A stretch of DNA of 64,000 nucleotides from Arthrobacter roseus (GTDB lineage: Bacteria; Actinomycetota; Actinomycetes; Actinomycetales; Micrococcaceae). Below the pieces are notes generated by a model, which searched no databases, was not told where the DNA came from, and saw only the letters and a program-made list of their open reading frames with translations. Every line of letters starts with the position of its first letter. Position 1 is the first letter of the stretch. Where the stretch lies: positions 2,294,001 to 2,358,000 of the forward strand of contig NZ_JAFBCU010000001.1 of assembly GCF_016907875.1 (NCBI RefSeq). Direction: 5' to 3'. Of the stretch, positions 11,686 to 19,883 are shown one piece after another. The position numbers and the translations under genes were made by a program.

Positions 11686-12585
11686 TTGCTGGATTCCGTT
11701 GCCGTCGCGGCAGTAACGTTCGATCGCCCGGACGACGCCCGGACCTTGCTCGAATCTCTGCACACCCAGTCCCACCGGATCTTCTCCGTTTCCCTCGTGG
11801 ACTCTGGCACTAAGGCTGTACGGGCAATCGCGGAGAATGCAGCCGCGCCGGTGCAGTACATCCGCTCGGAAACCAACTTGGGTGGAGCAGGCGGTTTTTG
11901 CCTTGCCATTCTTTCCGCCATGGCATCAGGTGCGCAGTGGATCTGGATCATGGACGACGACGCGCATCCCGAAGATCCGGAGTGCCTCGGCGACCTGCTG
12001 GAGGCTGCAAAATCACGGCAGCTCGACGTCGTGCTGCCACTGGTCGTCGCACCGGAGGACCACACCCGGTTGTCCTTTCCTTTCCGGCTCAACGGGCACC
12101 TAACGCATGACCGCGCGACGGTGGAGAAACAAGCCTTCCTTCCGGACATCGGTCAGTTCTTCAACGGTGCGCTGATCCGCCGAGATGTCTTCTTCCGTGT
12201 CGGCCTGCCAGATTTGAGACTGTTCATCCGCGGGGACGAAACTGACTTCATGCTGCGGCTACGCAAGTCCGGCATACCATTTGGTACCTATACTGGCACG
12301 GCCCTGAGCCACCCTCCGGGGTGGGGCGAAGTCCAGGAGCTACTCGGTGACCGGATGCACGTCCTGGTACCCGAAACCGCGTTCAAACGATTCTTTTACT
12401 TTCGCAACCGGGGGTACCTGTTGCGACGCTACCGCAGACCACGCTCGTTGATCGCGGATCTGACCGGCTATCCGCTGTACTACCTGAAGAAACGAGACTT
12501 GAGCGGTCTGCGCCAATGGTTTGCAGCCTACAGTGCAGGTGTGCGTGGAATCAGATTTGGTCCGCCGACAGACCAGGGCTTCTAA
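11686..12585 (+). CDS. GT2 family glycosyltransferase (GlfT-like), first of a pair
   Basis: Predicted cytoplasmic glycosyltransferase of 299 residues with a GT-A fold. The N-terminus has AVTFDRP and a nucleotide-binding core; NLGGAGGF at about residues 65-72 and the metal-binding acidic run WIWIMDDDAHPED at 85-97 follow. These features, together with a later R-G-D-E-T-D-F, resemble the galactofuranosyltransferases GlfT1/GlfT2 and rhamnosyltransferases. The start is TTG at 11686, supported by GGAAAGGA five bases upstream. The stop is directly followed by the ATG of the second GT2 gene. Donor and acceptor cannot be told from sequence. Confidence 0.85.
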   Translation: MLDSVAVAAVTFDRPDDARTLLESLHTQSHRIFSVSLVDSGTKAVRAIAENAAAPVQYIRSETNLGGAGGFCLAILSAMASGAQWIWIMDDDAHPEDPECLGDLLEAAKSRQLDVVLPLVVAPEDHTRLSFPFRLNGHLTHDRATVEKQAFLPDIGQFFNGALIRRDVFFRVGLPDLRLFIRGDETDFMLRLRKSGIPFGTYTGTALSHPPGWGEVQELLGDRMHVLVPETAFKRFFYFRNRGYLLRRYRRPRSLIADLTGYPLYYLKKRDLSGLRQWFAAYSAGVRGIRFGPPTDQGF

Positions 12586-13545
12586 ATGGAACTGCAATTG
12601 GTCATCACCACCTTCAACAGGTCCGCCTATTTAAAGAACTTGCTGGCTTCGGTCGCCAAGCTTGATCCGGCACCAACCGGCGTCGTCGTTGTGGATAACG
12701 CCAGTTCAGACGACACGACAACGGTTATCCAAGTGGCCGCCAAACAGTTCCCGATCCCCTTGGTGCACCACCGCCTCGAAGAAAATGTTGGTGGCGCCGG
12801 AGGCTTCTCGGCAGGCATCGCGAAGGCTCTTGACCTCGGCGCGGAGTGGATCTGGTTGATGGACGACGACGTCGTGGCTCACCCCGACGCGTTGGAGGCC
12901 TTCAGCGTGTGGATGGATCGTTACCGGTGCATCCATGGACGCCGGTACGACGAACAGGGCAAACCTTTCTTCTGGCAGCACCGCTTCTGTAGCTACTTGG
13001 GCATTCATCTACCCGTCCGTGGAAATGTATTCGCATCGTCCGAGGTCTTCCACACAAATGTTGGCTGTTTTGAGGGGATGCTCGTTCACTCGGACGTTGT
13101 TCGCGCTATCGGGCTTCCTGATCCGCGATTTTTCATCAACGGTGACGACACCACCTACGGGTGGCTGATTTCGCGTAAGTTTCCCGTGGCGTACATCAAC
13201 CATTACGTCTTGTCCAAGGCGCGCCCGCAGAAGCAGATCGACCTCGTGATTCGGCATCTCAACGATTCCAATGATCTGGGGCGGTACTGCGCCATGCGAA
13301 ACCGGGGGCATATTGGTCAGTATCTCCGTCACGAGAACGCTTACAACGGATGGGGATTTGCGCTGGGAACAGTGCTGACTGCTGTCAAAGAGATCTTCCG
13401 GCTCATCGCCGTCGAACATACCTTGCGGGGTATCCCCACTCTGTGGCGGGGTTGGCGGGAAGCCCGCCGAATTCTGGGCGACACCTCCTGGCAACCTATG
13501 AAGCCGCTGAACCACCCTGCGGACTATTCCCAGGACTGCCCGTGA
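12586..13545 (+). CDS. GT2 family glycosyltransferase (GlfT-like), second of a pair
   Basis: A 319-residue GT-A glycosyltransferase, paralogous to its upstream neighbour: VITTFNR at the start, VVDNASSDDT at about residues 36-45, NVGGAGGFSAG near 66 and WIWLMDDDVVAHPDA near 88, then FINGDDTTYGW as the second acidic motif. Both GT2 proteins are probably used one after the other on the same lipid-linked glycan, as in GlfT1/GlfT2, which is inference. The ATG directly abuts the previous stop and the 3' end overlaps the next gene by four bases, so the three plus-strand genes form one translational unit. Confidence 0.87.
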   Translation: MELQLVITTFNRSAYLKNLLASVAKLDPAPTGVVVVDNASSDDTTTVIQVAAKQFPIPLVHHRLEENVGGAGGFSAGIAKALDLGAEWIWLMDDDVVAHPDALEAFSVWMDRYRCIHGRRYDEQGKPFFWQHRFCSYLGIHLPVRGNVFASSEVFHTNVGCFEGMLVHSDVVRAIGLPDPRFFINGDDTTYGWLISRKFPVAYINHYVLSKARPQKQIDLVIRHLNDSNDLGRYCAMRNRGHIGQYLRHENAYNGWGFALGTVLTAVKEIFRLIAVEHTLRGIPTLWRGWREARRILGDTSWQPMKPLNHPADYSQDCP

Positions 13546-14468
13546 TCGCCGCAGTATTGGGAGCTACAGGTTTCGTCGGCAGTGCCGTCACGAATGAGTT
13601 GACCAAGCAGGGTCACACCGTGATGAGAGTGAAGGCACCCCGGCTTGTTTCCACGGCGGTCAGCGTAGGGAAGCTGCTAGCACAGTCCCATTCAATGCAT
13701 GCGGAAATACAGGCTCTCGCGGAATCGATAGCCGCCGCCGACGTCGTCATCAATGCCGCTGGCCTGGCTACCTCTGGCGGTCAGAGCTCACCTGAGCTCA
13801 CAGGAGCCAACGCGCTCCTGGCCGTTCTGGTTGCTCGAGCAGTCACTGTGGCAGATGTTCAGCGATTCATCCACGTGAGTAGTGCGGCCGTTCAGGGGCC
13901 AAGCACGGTTCTCGATGAGTCCACTGACACGACGCCATTTTCGGCATACTCCCGATCGAAGGCCCTCGGCGAGCAGGGGCTGACGGCGCTGGCCAGTAAT
14001 ACGGTCATCCTCCGCGCAACATCGGTGCAGGGTCAAAACCGCCCGACGACGGCGGCGCTGGTTCGCATCGCGTCTTCGCCATTGTCATCAGTGGCGACCC
14101 CCGGAACGGCGCCGACGCCGGTGTCGTCGATCAGTTCCCTAGCAGCGTTCGTGGTCCATGCCGCCACAGTTCAACAGCAACCTGTCGGCATCGTCCTTCA
14201 ACCGTGGGAAGGGGTCACCGTCACATCCGTCCTTCGAGCTGCCGGTGGCCGCGACCCGCTAAGGCTGCCCGCCGGACTGTGTCGGCTGGCTCTGCGAACG
14301 GGTTACGCTGTGTCCACTTTGTTCGGGGAACGTTTGCACGGGCCCATCCGACGCGTTGAACTAATGTGGTTCGGCCAGCGTCAAGAAGCCCTTTGGGCCG
14401 CTCGCTCAGGATTTGTTGTCCGTCCATGCGTTGAACTCACGCTGGAGCGTGCCCGCTCTCATCGGTAG
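13542..14468 (+). CDS. NAD(P)-dependent epimerase/dehydratase family protein
   Basis: A 308-residue short-chain dehydrogenase of the extended type. The Rossmann motif GATGFVGS is at residues 7-14; the catalytic Ser and the YxxxK pair are seen in HVSSAAVQG and AYSRSKALGE at about 140. The start is GTG at 13542, overlapping the preceding stop (GTGA); a longer frame exists upstream but lies inside the GT2 gene. The product probably reduces or epimerises a nucleotide sugar or lipid-linked sugar for the local glycan module. The last 32 bases overlap the end of the convergent threonylcarbamoyl-AMP synthase gene, and the stop TAG lies in an 18-bp repeat. Confidence 0.8.
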   Translation: MIAAVLGATGFVGSAVTNELTKQGHTVMRVKAPRLVSTAVSVGKLLAQSHSMHAEIQALAESIAAADVVINAAGLATSGGQSSPELTGANALLAVLVARAVTVADVQRFIHVSSAAVQGPSTVLDESTDTTPFSAYSRSKALGEQGLTALASNTVILRATSVQGQNRPTTAALVRIASSPLSSVATPGTAPTPVSSISSLAAFVVHAATVQQQPVGIVLQPWEGVTVTSVLRAAGGRDPLRLPAGLCRLALRTGYAVSTLFGERLHGPIRRVELMWFGQRQEALWAARSGFVVRPCVELTLERARSHR

Positions 14469-15168
14469 GGCTCGGCTCATCGGCAGGGCTCGGCTCATCA
14501 TCGGCTGACCCTGCGTGTTCAAGTTCGGGCACAACCTCCCGCAATTGCTCGATACTGATCGATCCTTCCCGTACCACGCGCAGGGTACTGGAGGTAGCGT
14601 CAACGATCGTGGACGGTTGGCGGTCAGCACCCTCCGCTAGAGGCCTTGAACCGCCTTCAAGGTACACCGCGACTGACTCCCCCAATTGTTCCTCCGCCTC
14701 GGCTACCGTGAGCGCTGCCGCGTGGCCGCTGCGGTTGGCGCTGGACACCGCCAGAGGTCCGGTCATGGATAGAAGGTCAAGAGCCACTGGGTCGTTGGGA
14801 ACCCGCAGCGCAACGGTGCCTCTGGTATCTCCCAGGTCCCAGGTCAGTGACGGCTGCGCATGGAAAATCAGTGTCAGTCCACCGGGCCAGAAGGCCTCGG
14901 CCAACTTTCTGGCGTCCACACTGACATCCACTGCCAACCCGTCCATCGTCACGGCACGCGGAATCAGCACAGGTGGAGGCATATTACGCCCCCGACCCTT
15001 AGCGGCCAGCAGCGTCGCGACCGCCTGTGGTGAGAATGCATCCGCTGCAATTCCGTAAACGGTGTCCGTTGGCATGACGACGCACTGCTTGTGTGCGATG
15101 GCCTGCTGGGCAGAGGCAAGCCCCTCGCTCCGGGAGGCCTCATCAGCGCAGTTAAAGGTGGTACTCAC
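14437..15168 (-). CDS. ywlC: L-threonylcarbamoyladenylate synthase (Sua5/YrdC family)
   Basis: Makes threonylcarbamoyl-AMP from threonine, bicarbonate and ATP, the first step of the t6A37 tRNA modification. The 243-residue protein has the YrdC fold: MPTDTVYGIAADA at about residues 32-44, KGRGRNMPPPVLI near 55, WPGGLTLIF near 95 and the SANRSGHAA motif near 145. A C-terminal tail of about 30 acidic and Pro/Ser-rich residues contains the repeat DEPSPA/DEPSPT, encoded by an 18-bp tandem duplication. It is too short to carry the separate Sua5 domain. GTG at 15168 follows prmC by 4 bases. Confidence 0.92.
   Translation of the reverse strand: MSTTFNCADEASRSEGLASAQQAIAHKQCVVMPTDTVYGIAADAFSPQAVATLLAAKGRGRNMPPPVLIPRAVTMDGLAVDVSVDARKLAEAFWPGGLTLIFHAQPSLTWDLGDTRGTVALRVPNDPVALDLLSMTGPLAVSSANRSGHAAALTVAEAEEQLGESVAVYLEGGSRPLAEGADRQPSTIVDATSSTLRVVREGSISIEQLREVVPELEHAGSADDEPSPADEPSPTDESGHAPA
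14458..14493. repeat. 18-bp tandem duplication in a convergent gene overlap
   Basis: Two adjacent 18-bp copies (14458-14475 and 14476-14493), followed by a partial third. They differ at one base, T at 14466 against C at 14484. In copy one this base makes the TAG stop of the plus-strand epimerase gene; on the minus strand it changes a Pro-Ala to a Pro-Thr codon pair in the acidic tail of the threonylcarbamoyl-AMP synthase. Confidence 0.9.
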
Positions 15169-15172
15169 GACA

Positions 15173-16084
15173 TCAGTCTTTCATCTCGATGGTTTGCGCA
15201 ACCCTGCGCACTGCCGACGTAGCCCGCGCTCGGTCGTTGAGGTCAGAGTGTGACCGGATGTCCTCCCACAACGACGTCGATTCCAACTCCGCGACCATGT
15301 CGTGTGCCTGTACTTCGGCGTGCTCCATGACAAAGTAGCCGCCGGACCGTAGCAGACGAGCCGCCGTCGCCATGGTCGCTCGAGGCAGTTCCATGCCGTC
15401 CTCCCCGCCGCCATACAGCGCCATGCGCGGATCGTGGTTGGCTACCTCCGGATCCTGGGGAACGGCGGTTGAGGGAATATAGGGGGGATTACTCACGACG
15501 ACGTCGAAGGTGGCGTTCCGTTCGCCCAGTGCGTCACGTAGATCCCCATGGATCAATTCCACGCTGAGACCGGCAAGGTTACGTTGAGCCCAGGCATGCG
15601 CCAACTCATCGAGTTCAACAGCAACCACCGTAGCCCCGGGAACTTCATGTGCAACCGATGCAGCGATCGCACCGGACCCGGTTCCAAGATCCACCACTGT
15701 GGCATCGCCCGCTTCACGGGCAGCGTCAATCGCTAACTGGGCAACAGTTTCTGTTTCTGGTCTGGGAACGAAGACGCCGGGCCCGACGAGCAGATTTAGA
15801 TAGCGGAAATGGGCTACGCCGGTCAGGTGCTGCAGCGGCACGCGATCCACTCTTTGCGCCACGAGCTCACCGAACCGGGGCGGGAGAAGCGTCTCATTGT
15901 CGTTCATGGCCAAAAGGGCGCGTATACGTCCGCGCTCCGTACCGAGCACATGGGCTGCTAGCGTTTCTGCGTCAACTCTAGGACTTGGAACAGCGGCTGC
16001 ACTCAGGCACGCCACGGCTTCGGCTATTGCCATGACCAGTGGTAAAGCAGATACGGATTCGAAAATCGATGGCGTCGTGTTCAC
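15173..16084 (-). CDS. prmC: Release-factor glutamine methyltransferase
   Basis: Methylates the Gln of the GGQ motif of release factors RF1 and RF2, using S-adenosylmethionine. The 303-residue protein has the N-terminal helical domain with VPLQHLTG near residue 80, a methyltransferase motif VVDLGTGSGAIA near 140, and the catalytic NPPY (VVSNPPYIP near 203). The start GTG at 16084 lies 2 bases after the prfA stop, placing the enzyme directly behind the gene for its substrate, a widely conserved arrangement. Confidence 0.95.
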   Translation of the reverse strand: MNTTPSIFESVSALPLVMAIAEAVACLSAAAVPSPRVDAETLAAHVLGTERGRIRALLAMNDNETLLPPRFGELVAQRVDRVPLQHLTGVAHFRYLNLLVGPGVFVPRPETETVAQLAIDAAREAGDATVVDLGTGSGAIAASVAHEVPGATVVAVELDELAHAWAQRNLAGLSVELIHGDLRDALGERNATFDVVVSNPPYIPSTAVPQDPEVANHDPRMALYGGGEDGMELPRATMATAARLLRSGGYFVMEHAEVQAHDMVAELESTSLWEDIRSHSDLNDRARATSAVRRVAQTIEMKD

Positions 16085-16086
16085 GA

Positions 16087-17169
16087 CTATGGGGTATCGG
16101 CGCCAATGGCATCAAGCCGCGCCTGTTCGTCCATCTCAATGGCGGACTGGACTACCGGTTCCAAATCACCGTTCATGACAGTGTCCAGGTTGTAGGCCTT
16201 GTAGCCCGTGCGGTGGTCAGCGATCCGGTTCTCCGGGTAGTTATAGGTACGGATTCGTTCGGACCGGTCCATGGTGCGGATCTGTGACTTGCGGATGTCA
16301 GAGTTGGCGGCGTCGATCTCCGCCTGCTGATGCGCGAGCAACCGCGAACGCAGCACGCGCATGGCTGCCTCGCGGTTCTGCAGCTGTGACTTCTCGTTCT
16401 GCATGGCTACAACAATCCCTGTGGGGAGGTGCGTGATCCGAACCGCGGAGTCGGTGGTGTTCACAGACTGCCCACCGGGACCCGATGATCGGTAGACATC
16501 AATCTTCAAGTCGTTCTGGTTAAGGTCAACTTCTTCGGGTTCGTCAACTTCGGGCAGGACCAGCACACCGGCTGCAGAGGTGTGAATTCTGCCCTGTGAT
16601 TCTGTGACAGGCACCCGTTGGACCCTGTGAACGCCGCCCTCGAACTTGAGGCGGGCGTAGACGCCCTCAGCCGGATCGCGTGAGGATCCTTTGACCGCCA
16701 TCTGAACGTCTTTGTAACCGCCGAGATCAGATTCCGTGGCAGAAATAATCTCTGTCTTCCAGCCGCGACTGTCGGCATAACGCATGTACATCCGCAGGAG
16801 ATCGCCAGCGAAGAGAGCCGCCTCATCGCCGCCCTCACCGCCTTTGACTTCCAGGATGACATCGCGGCTGTCATTGGGATCGCGAGGGATCAGCAGACGC
16901 CGCAAACGCTCTTGGGCAATCTCTAGTTGGGCTTCCAGCTCCGGAACCTCGGCCGCGAACTCAGGATCCTCGGTGGCCATTTCGCGCGCAGCCGCGAGGT
17001 CCCCCTCCAGACCGTGCCAGGTGTTGTACGAGTCCACGATCCCGTTCAACTGAGCGGACCGGCGTCCCAGTTTGCGAGCCAGTGACTGGTCTGCATACAC
17101 AGCGGGATCGCTGAGCTCCTTCTGCAACGCGGCGTGCTCATCCAGCATGCCCTGCACTGACTCGAACAT
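16087..17169 (-). CDS. prfA: Peptide chain release factor 1
   Basis: Recognises UAG and UAA stop codons and releases the finished chain from the ribosome. The length of 360 residues is typical. Visible are [15 protein letters not shown] near residue 115, the codon-recognition region [15 protein letters not shown] near 190 and the catalytic [16 protein letters not shown] near 231 with the GGQ that PrmC modifies. The product is complete with no internal frameshift. It follows rho on the same strand across a 142-base gap that holds the four-copy repeat. Confidence 0.97.
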   Translation of the reverse strand: MFESVQGMLDEHAALQKELSDPAVYADQSLARKLGRRSAQLNGIVDSYNTWHGLEGDLAAAREMATEDPEFAAEVPELEAQLEIAQERLRRLLIPRDPNDSRDVILEVKGGEGGDEAALFAGDLLRMYMRYADSRGWKTEIISATESDLGGYKDVQMAVKGSSRDPAEGVYARLKFEGGVHRVQRVPVTESQGRIHTSAAGVLVLPEVDEPEEVDLNQNDLKIDVYRSSGPGGQSVNTTDSAVRITHLPTGIVVAMQNEKSQLQNREAAMRVLRSRLLAHQQAEIDAANSDIRKSQIRTMDRSERIRTYNYPENRIADHRTGYKAYNLDTVMNGDLEPVVQSAIEMDEQARLDAIGADTP

Positions 17170-17208
17170 CTATAACCTCTCTCGACCTAAACTTCCGCCA
17201 CCCCTTCC

Positions 17209-17280
17209 GCGAGATCACCCTTTATCTGCGAGATCACCCTTTGCAAGCGGTGATCTCGCAGTTTGGGGGTGATGTCGCGG
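17209..17280. repeat. Four-copy repeat, two forward and two inverted, between rho and prfA
   Basis: The unit TGCGAGATCACC (or a close form) occurs forward at 17209-17219 and 17227-17238, and inverted at 17249-17260 (exact) and 17268-17278 (one mismatch). The pairs can fold into nested stems with the inner loop near 17243-17248. The forward copies share the extension CCCTTT. It fills the gap between the rho stop and the prfA start. It may act as a terminator or RNA-processing site, but there is no T-run typical of intrinsic termination. Confidence 0.8.
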
Positions 17281-17311
17281 TAAGGGCGACGAAGAGTAGC
17301 GGTCGGAACTG

Positions 17312-19570
17312 CTACTTCTTGTCGTCGTCGGACCTATTACCCAGCGTGGTCTTCTGCACCTGCATGAGAAATTCGACGTTGGACTCTGTGGTCCGGATCT
17401 TGTTAGTGAGCAGCTCAAGTGCCTGCTGCTGTTCAAGACCGGAGAGAACCCTGCGAAGCTTCCACATGATCTTGATCTCGTCCGGAGACAACAGATTCTC
17501 CTCGCGGCGGGTACCGGAAGCATTGACATCCACGGCCGGGAAGATGCGCTTGTCCGCCAGATGACGCGACAACCGCAGTTCCATGTTGCCCGTGCCCTTG
17601 AACTCCTCGAAAATTACCTCGTCCATCTTGGACCCGGTTTCCACTAGAGCAGTCGCGAGGATGGTCAGAGATCCACCGTTCTCGATGTTGCGGGCGGCAC
17701 CGAAGAACCGCTTGGGCGGGTACAGCGCAGCCGAATCCACACCACCGGAGAGGATACGCCCCGACGCTGGAGCGGCCAGGTTGTAGGCCCGGCCAAGACG
17801 TGTCATGGAGTCCAGGAGGACAACAACGTCCATACCCATTTCAACCAGACGCTTGGCACGCTCGATGGAAAGTTCCGCCACCGTGGTGTGGTCATCTGCC
17901 GGTCGGTCGAACGTGGACGCAATGACCTCGCCCTTGACCGTGCGCTGCATGTCTGTTACTTCTTCAGGGCGTTCGTCTACCAGAACCATCATGAGATGGA
18001 CCTCCGGGTTGTTGACGGTGATCGCATTGGCAATAGCCTGCAGAATCAGCGTCTTACCCGCCTTGGGAGGCGAAACGATCAGACCACGCTGGCCTTTGCC
18101 GATGGGCGCCACCAAGTCAATGACACGCGGGCCGATCTTCTTGGGATCAGTTTCCAGGCGCAGGCGCTCCGATGGGTAGAGCGGCACGAGCTTGGCGAAC
18201 TCGATACGATCTTTGTTCTCCTCCACCGGCTTTCCGTTGACCGTCGTCAGCTGGACCAGCGCGTTGTACTTCTGACGTGCGCTTTGCCCGCCGCCAGAAT
18301 TTTCTCCGTCACGCGGTGCACGGATGGCGCCAGCCACCGCGTCGCCTTTGCGCAGGTTGTTCTTCTTGACCTGGTTCAGCGAAACATAGACGTCGTTGGG
18401 ACCAGGCAGGTAACCCGAGGTCCGGACGAACGCGTAGTTCTCCAGGACGTCGAGTATGCCTGCCACCGGCAGCAGAACGTCGTCCTCGGTCAGCTCGGTA
18501 TCATCTACGTCAGGGTTACGGTCATTGCGCCCGCGCCGGCGGTCATTGCGGTCGTTACGGTCACGGAACCTGTCATTGCGGTTGCGACCGCGCCTATTAC
18601 GGCCTCCGCGGTCGTCGTCACGGTCACCGCTGTCGTTGCGGTTATCATTGCGGCCACCGTCACTACGGTTATCATTGCGGCCACCGTCACTACGGTTATC
18701 GTTACGGCCACCGTCACTACGGTTATCGTTACGGCCACCGTCACTACGGTTATCGTTACGGCCACCGTCACTACGGTTATCGTTACGGCCACCGTCATTC
18801 CGATTGCTCTCTTCGCGGCCCTCGTTGCGGTTCCTATTCCGGTTCCGGCGCTCACTGCGGTCGTTGTTGTCGCGGTTGCCCTTGTCTTCACGTGCGTCGG
18901 CGTCATCGGACCGCTGCTTCTGCTGCTGCTTATCGTTGGATGAGCTCTCGTCAGAAGATTTGACCTGGTCGTTGCTCTGGTTGCCCTGACTATCCGGGGC
19001 ACCTTCGGAACGACGGTTGCGTCCGCGACCGCGGCCACGTTCCCGGGTACCTTCGGCGCGCCCTTCCGCCGGCGCAGCCTGGACCGAGTCCTTGCTTTCC
19101 TGGGCGGGGGCAGCAGAGTCTCGAGGAGCTTCCGCCTCTTGCGAAGCGTCCGTCGACGGTGCGACGACGCCGTCGCTTCCGGCTCGACGGCTGCGTCCAC
19201 GTCCTCGTGAGGGACGCTCAGCCGCTGGCTCAGCATTTCCGCCGCCAGCGGTAGCGTCAGTGCCTGTGTCGGCGGCTGGTTTTTCTTCCGCTGAGTCCTG
19301 GCCCTTGGACGAGGCCGATGACTTCTTTGACTGTCCGTTGGACGAGCCGCTTCTGTCAGCGACGGTAGACCCACGCTGGTGATCGGAGATGGCAGAAACG
19401 AGATCACTCTTTCTCATCCGCGATCCACCTGTGATTCCCAACTGCCCTGCAAGTGCCTGCAACTGAGCAAGCTTTAGACCTGCGAGACCTGCACCCTTGG
19501 AGTTAGCGGCGCCGTTGGTATCGGCAGATTTTGTGTCCACACCTGCAGTCAGGTTGGTGGTTTCAGTCAC
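17312..19570 (-). CDS. rho: Transcription termination factor Rho with a long disordered insertion
   Basis: Hexameric RNA-dependent ATPase that ends transcription; at 752 residues it is far longer than the 419 of E. coli Rho. An N-terminal Rho_N helix bundle (residues about 25-68, [15 protein letters not shown]) is followed by roughly 280 residues of low-complexity Ala/Ser/Glu, then Arg/Asn/Asp/Gly sequence with six 9-residue repeats. The primary RNA-binding domain ([14 protein letters not shown]) and the RecA-like core with P-loop SPPKAGKT at about 500-507 and [11 protein letters not shown] come after. Actinobacterial Rho proteins often carry such insertions, which bind RNA in studied cases. 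The start is GTG at 19570 with GAAGGA six bases upstream. Confidence 0.96.
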   Translation of the reverse strand: MTETTNLTAGVDTKSADTNGAANSKGAGLAGLKLAQLQALAGQLGITGGSRMRKSDLVSAISDHQRGSTVADRSGSSNGQSKKSSASSKGQDSAEEKPAADTGTDATAGGGNAEPAAERPSRGRGRSRRAGSDGVVAPSTDASQEAEAPRDSAAPAQESKDSVQAAPAEGRAEGTRERGRGRGRNRRSEGAPDSQGNQSNDQVKSSDESSSNDKQQQKQRSDDADAREDKGNRDNNDRSERRNRNRNRNEGREESNRNDGGRNDNRSDGGRNDNRSDGGRNDNRSDGGRNDNRSDGGRNDNRSDGGRNDNRNDSGDRDDDRGGRNRRGRNRNDRFRDRNDRNDRRRGRNDRNPDVDDTELTEDDVLLPVAGILDVLENYAFVRTSGYLPGPNDVYVSLNQVKKNNLRKGDAVAGAIRAPRDGENSGGGQSARQKYNALVQLTTVNGKPVEENKDRIEFAKLVPLYPSERLRLETDPKKIGPRVIDLVAPIGKGQRGLIVSPPKAGKTLILQAIANAITVNNPEVHLMMVLVDERPEEVTDMQRTVKGEVIASTFDRPADDHTTVAELSIERAKRLVEMGMDVVVLLDSMTRLGRAYNLAAPASGRILSGGVDSAALYPPKRFFGAARNIENGGSLTILATALVETGSKMDEVIFEEFKGTGNMELRLSRHLADKRIFPAVDVNASGTRREENLLSPDEIKIMWKLRRVLSGLEQQQALELLTNKIRTTESNVEFLMQVQKTTLGNRSDDDKK
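18639..18800. repeat. 27-bp tandem repeat inside rho (six units)
   Basis: Six head-to-tail 27-bp units start at 18639, 18666, 18693, 18720, 18747 and 18774. On the minus strand they encode GGRNDNRSD five times and GGRNDNRND once. Third-position differences (atcattg against atcgtta) are present between outer and inner units, and the inner units are nearly identical, which suggests recent copy-number change. Because 27 is a multiple of three, gain or loss of units keeps the frame. Confidence 0.93.
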
Positions 19571-19883
19571 GAAGGATCCTTCCCCCTCGTCGGGCGGTCC
19601 GACTTTGAGCGAACCGCGTTACTTGGCCCTGCCGTACGCCAGATGTATGGTCAGGGATCGATTTCGTCCGATACGTGAACCGGTCGAAGCCGTGTCTGTC
19701 GGGAGTCATTCAACAAAAACCGTATCTGATACGTCGATTGGATAGTGATCCGGTCCCAGAACGATACTGGGAATCAACGTGGATTTGTGAAGACAAAGCA
19801 CCACTAAGCGCCGTGAATCGACGCTCTATTAGTTGGTAGGCACGGCGCAACTGGTCAAATTTCACCAGTTCTGCACGGGCTGA
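19571..19883. promoter_or_regulatory. rho upstream region with several inverted repeats
   Basis: A 313-base non-coding stretch between thrB and rho. It holds GCGCCGTG at 19808-19815 with its perfect inverse at 19841-19848, directly followed by AACTGGT (19849-19855) with its inverse ACCAGTT (19864-19870), and a perfect CGTATC-T-GATACG palindrome at 19721-19733. On the minus strand a TTGACC hexamer (19858-19853) lies inside the second inverted repeat and could be a -35 element for rho; the matching -10 (TAATAG or CTAATA near 19831-19826) is weak. Rho genes are often autoregulated through long leaders; the link here is inference. No gene is seen. Confidence 0.45.

Noticed and set aside
11621-11716. 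31-codon ORF in the gap before the first GT2 gene
   Set aside because: It has no ribosome binding site and runs into the GT2 gene in another frame, while the GT2 TTG start has a good one.
11547-14436. Mobile element carrying the glycan genes
   Set aside because: No transposase, integrase or terminal inverted repeats were seen, and the base composition looks like the neighbours by eye. Gene insertion is possible but no vehicle is visible.
17888-18989. Long plus-strand open frames (up to 351 codons) opposite rho
   Set aside because: They consist of translated 27-bp repeats and low-complexity runs such as TVTTVIVTA or RPPSLRLSL in the wrong strand. They lack domain sequence and ribosome binding sites.
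18505-19407. 300-codon minus-strand frame overlapping rho in another frame
   Set aside because: Low-complexity Thr/Val/Ala repeats caused by the same repeat DNA; the rho frame has full family sequence on both sides.
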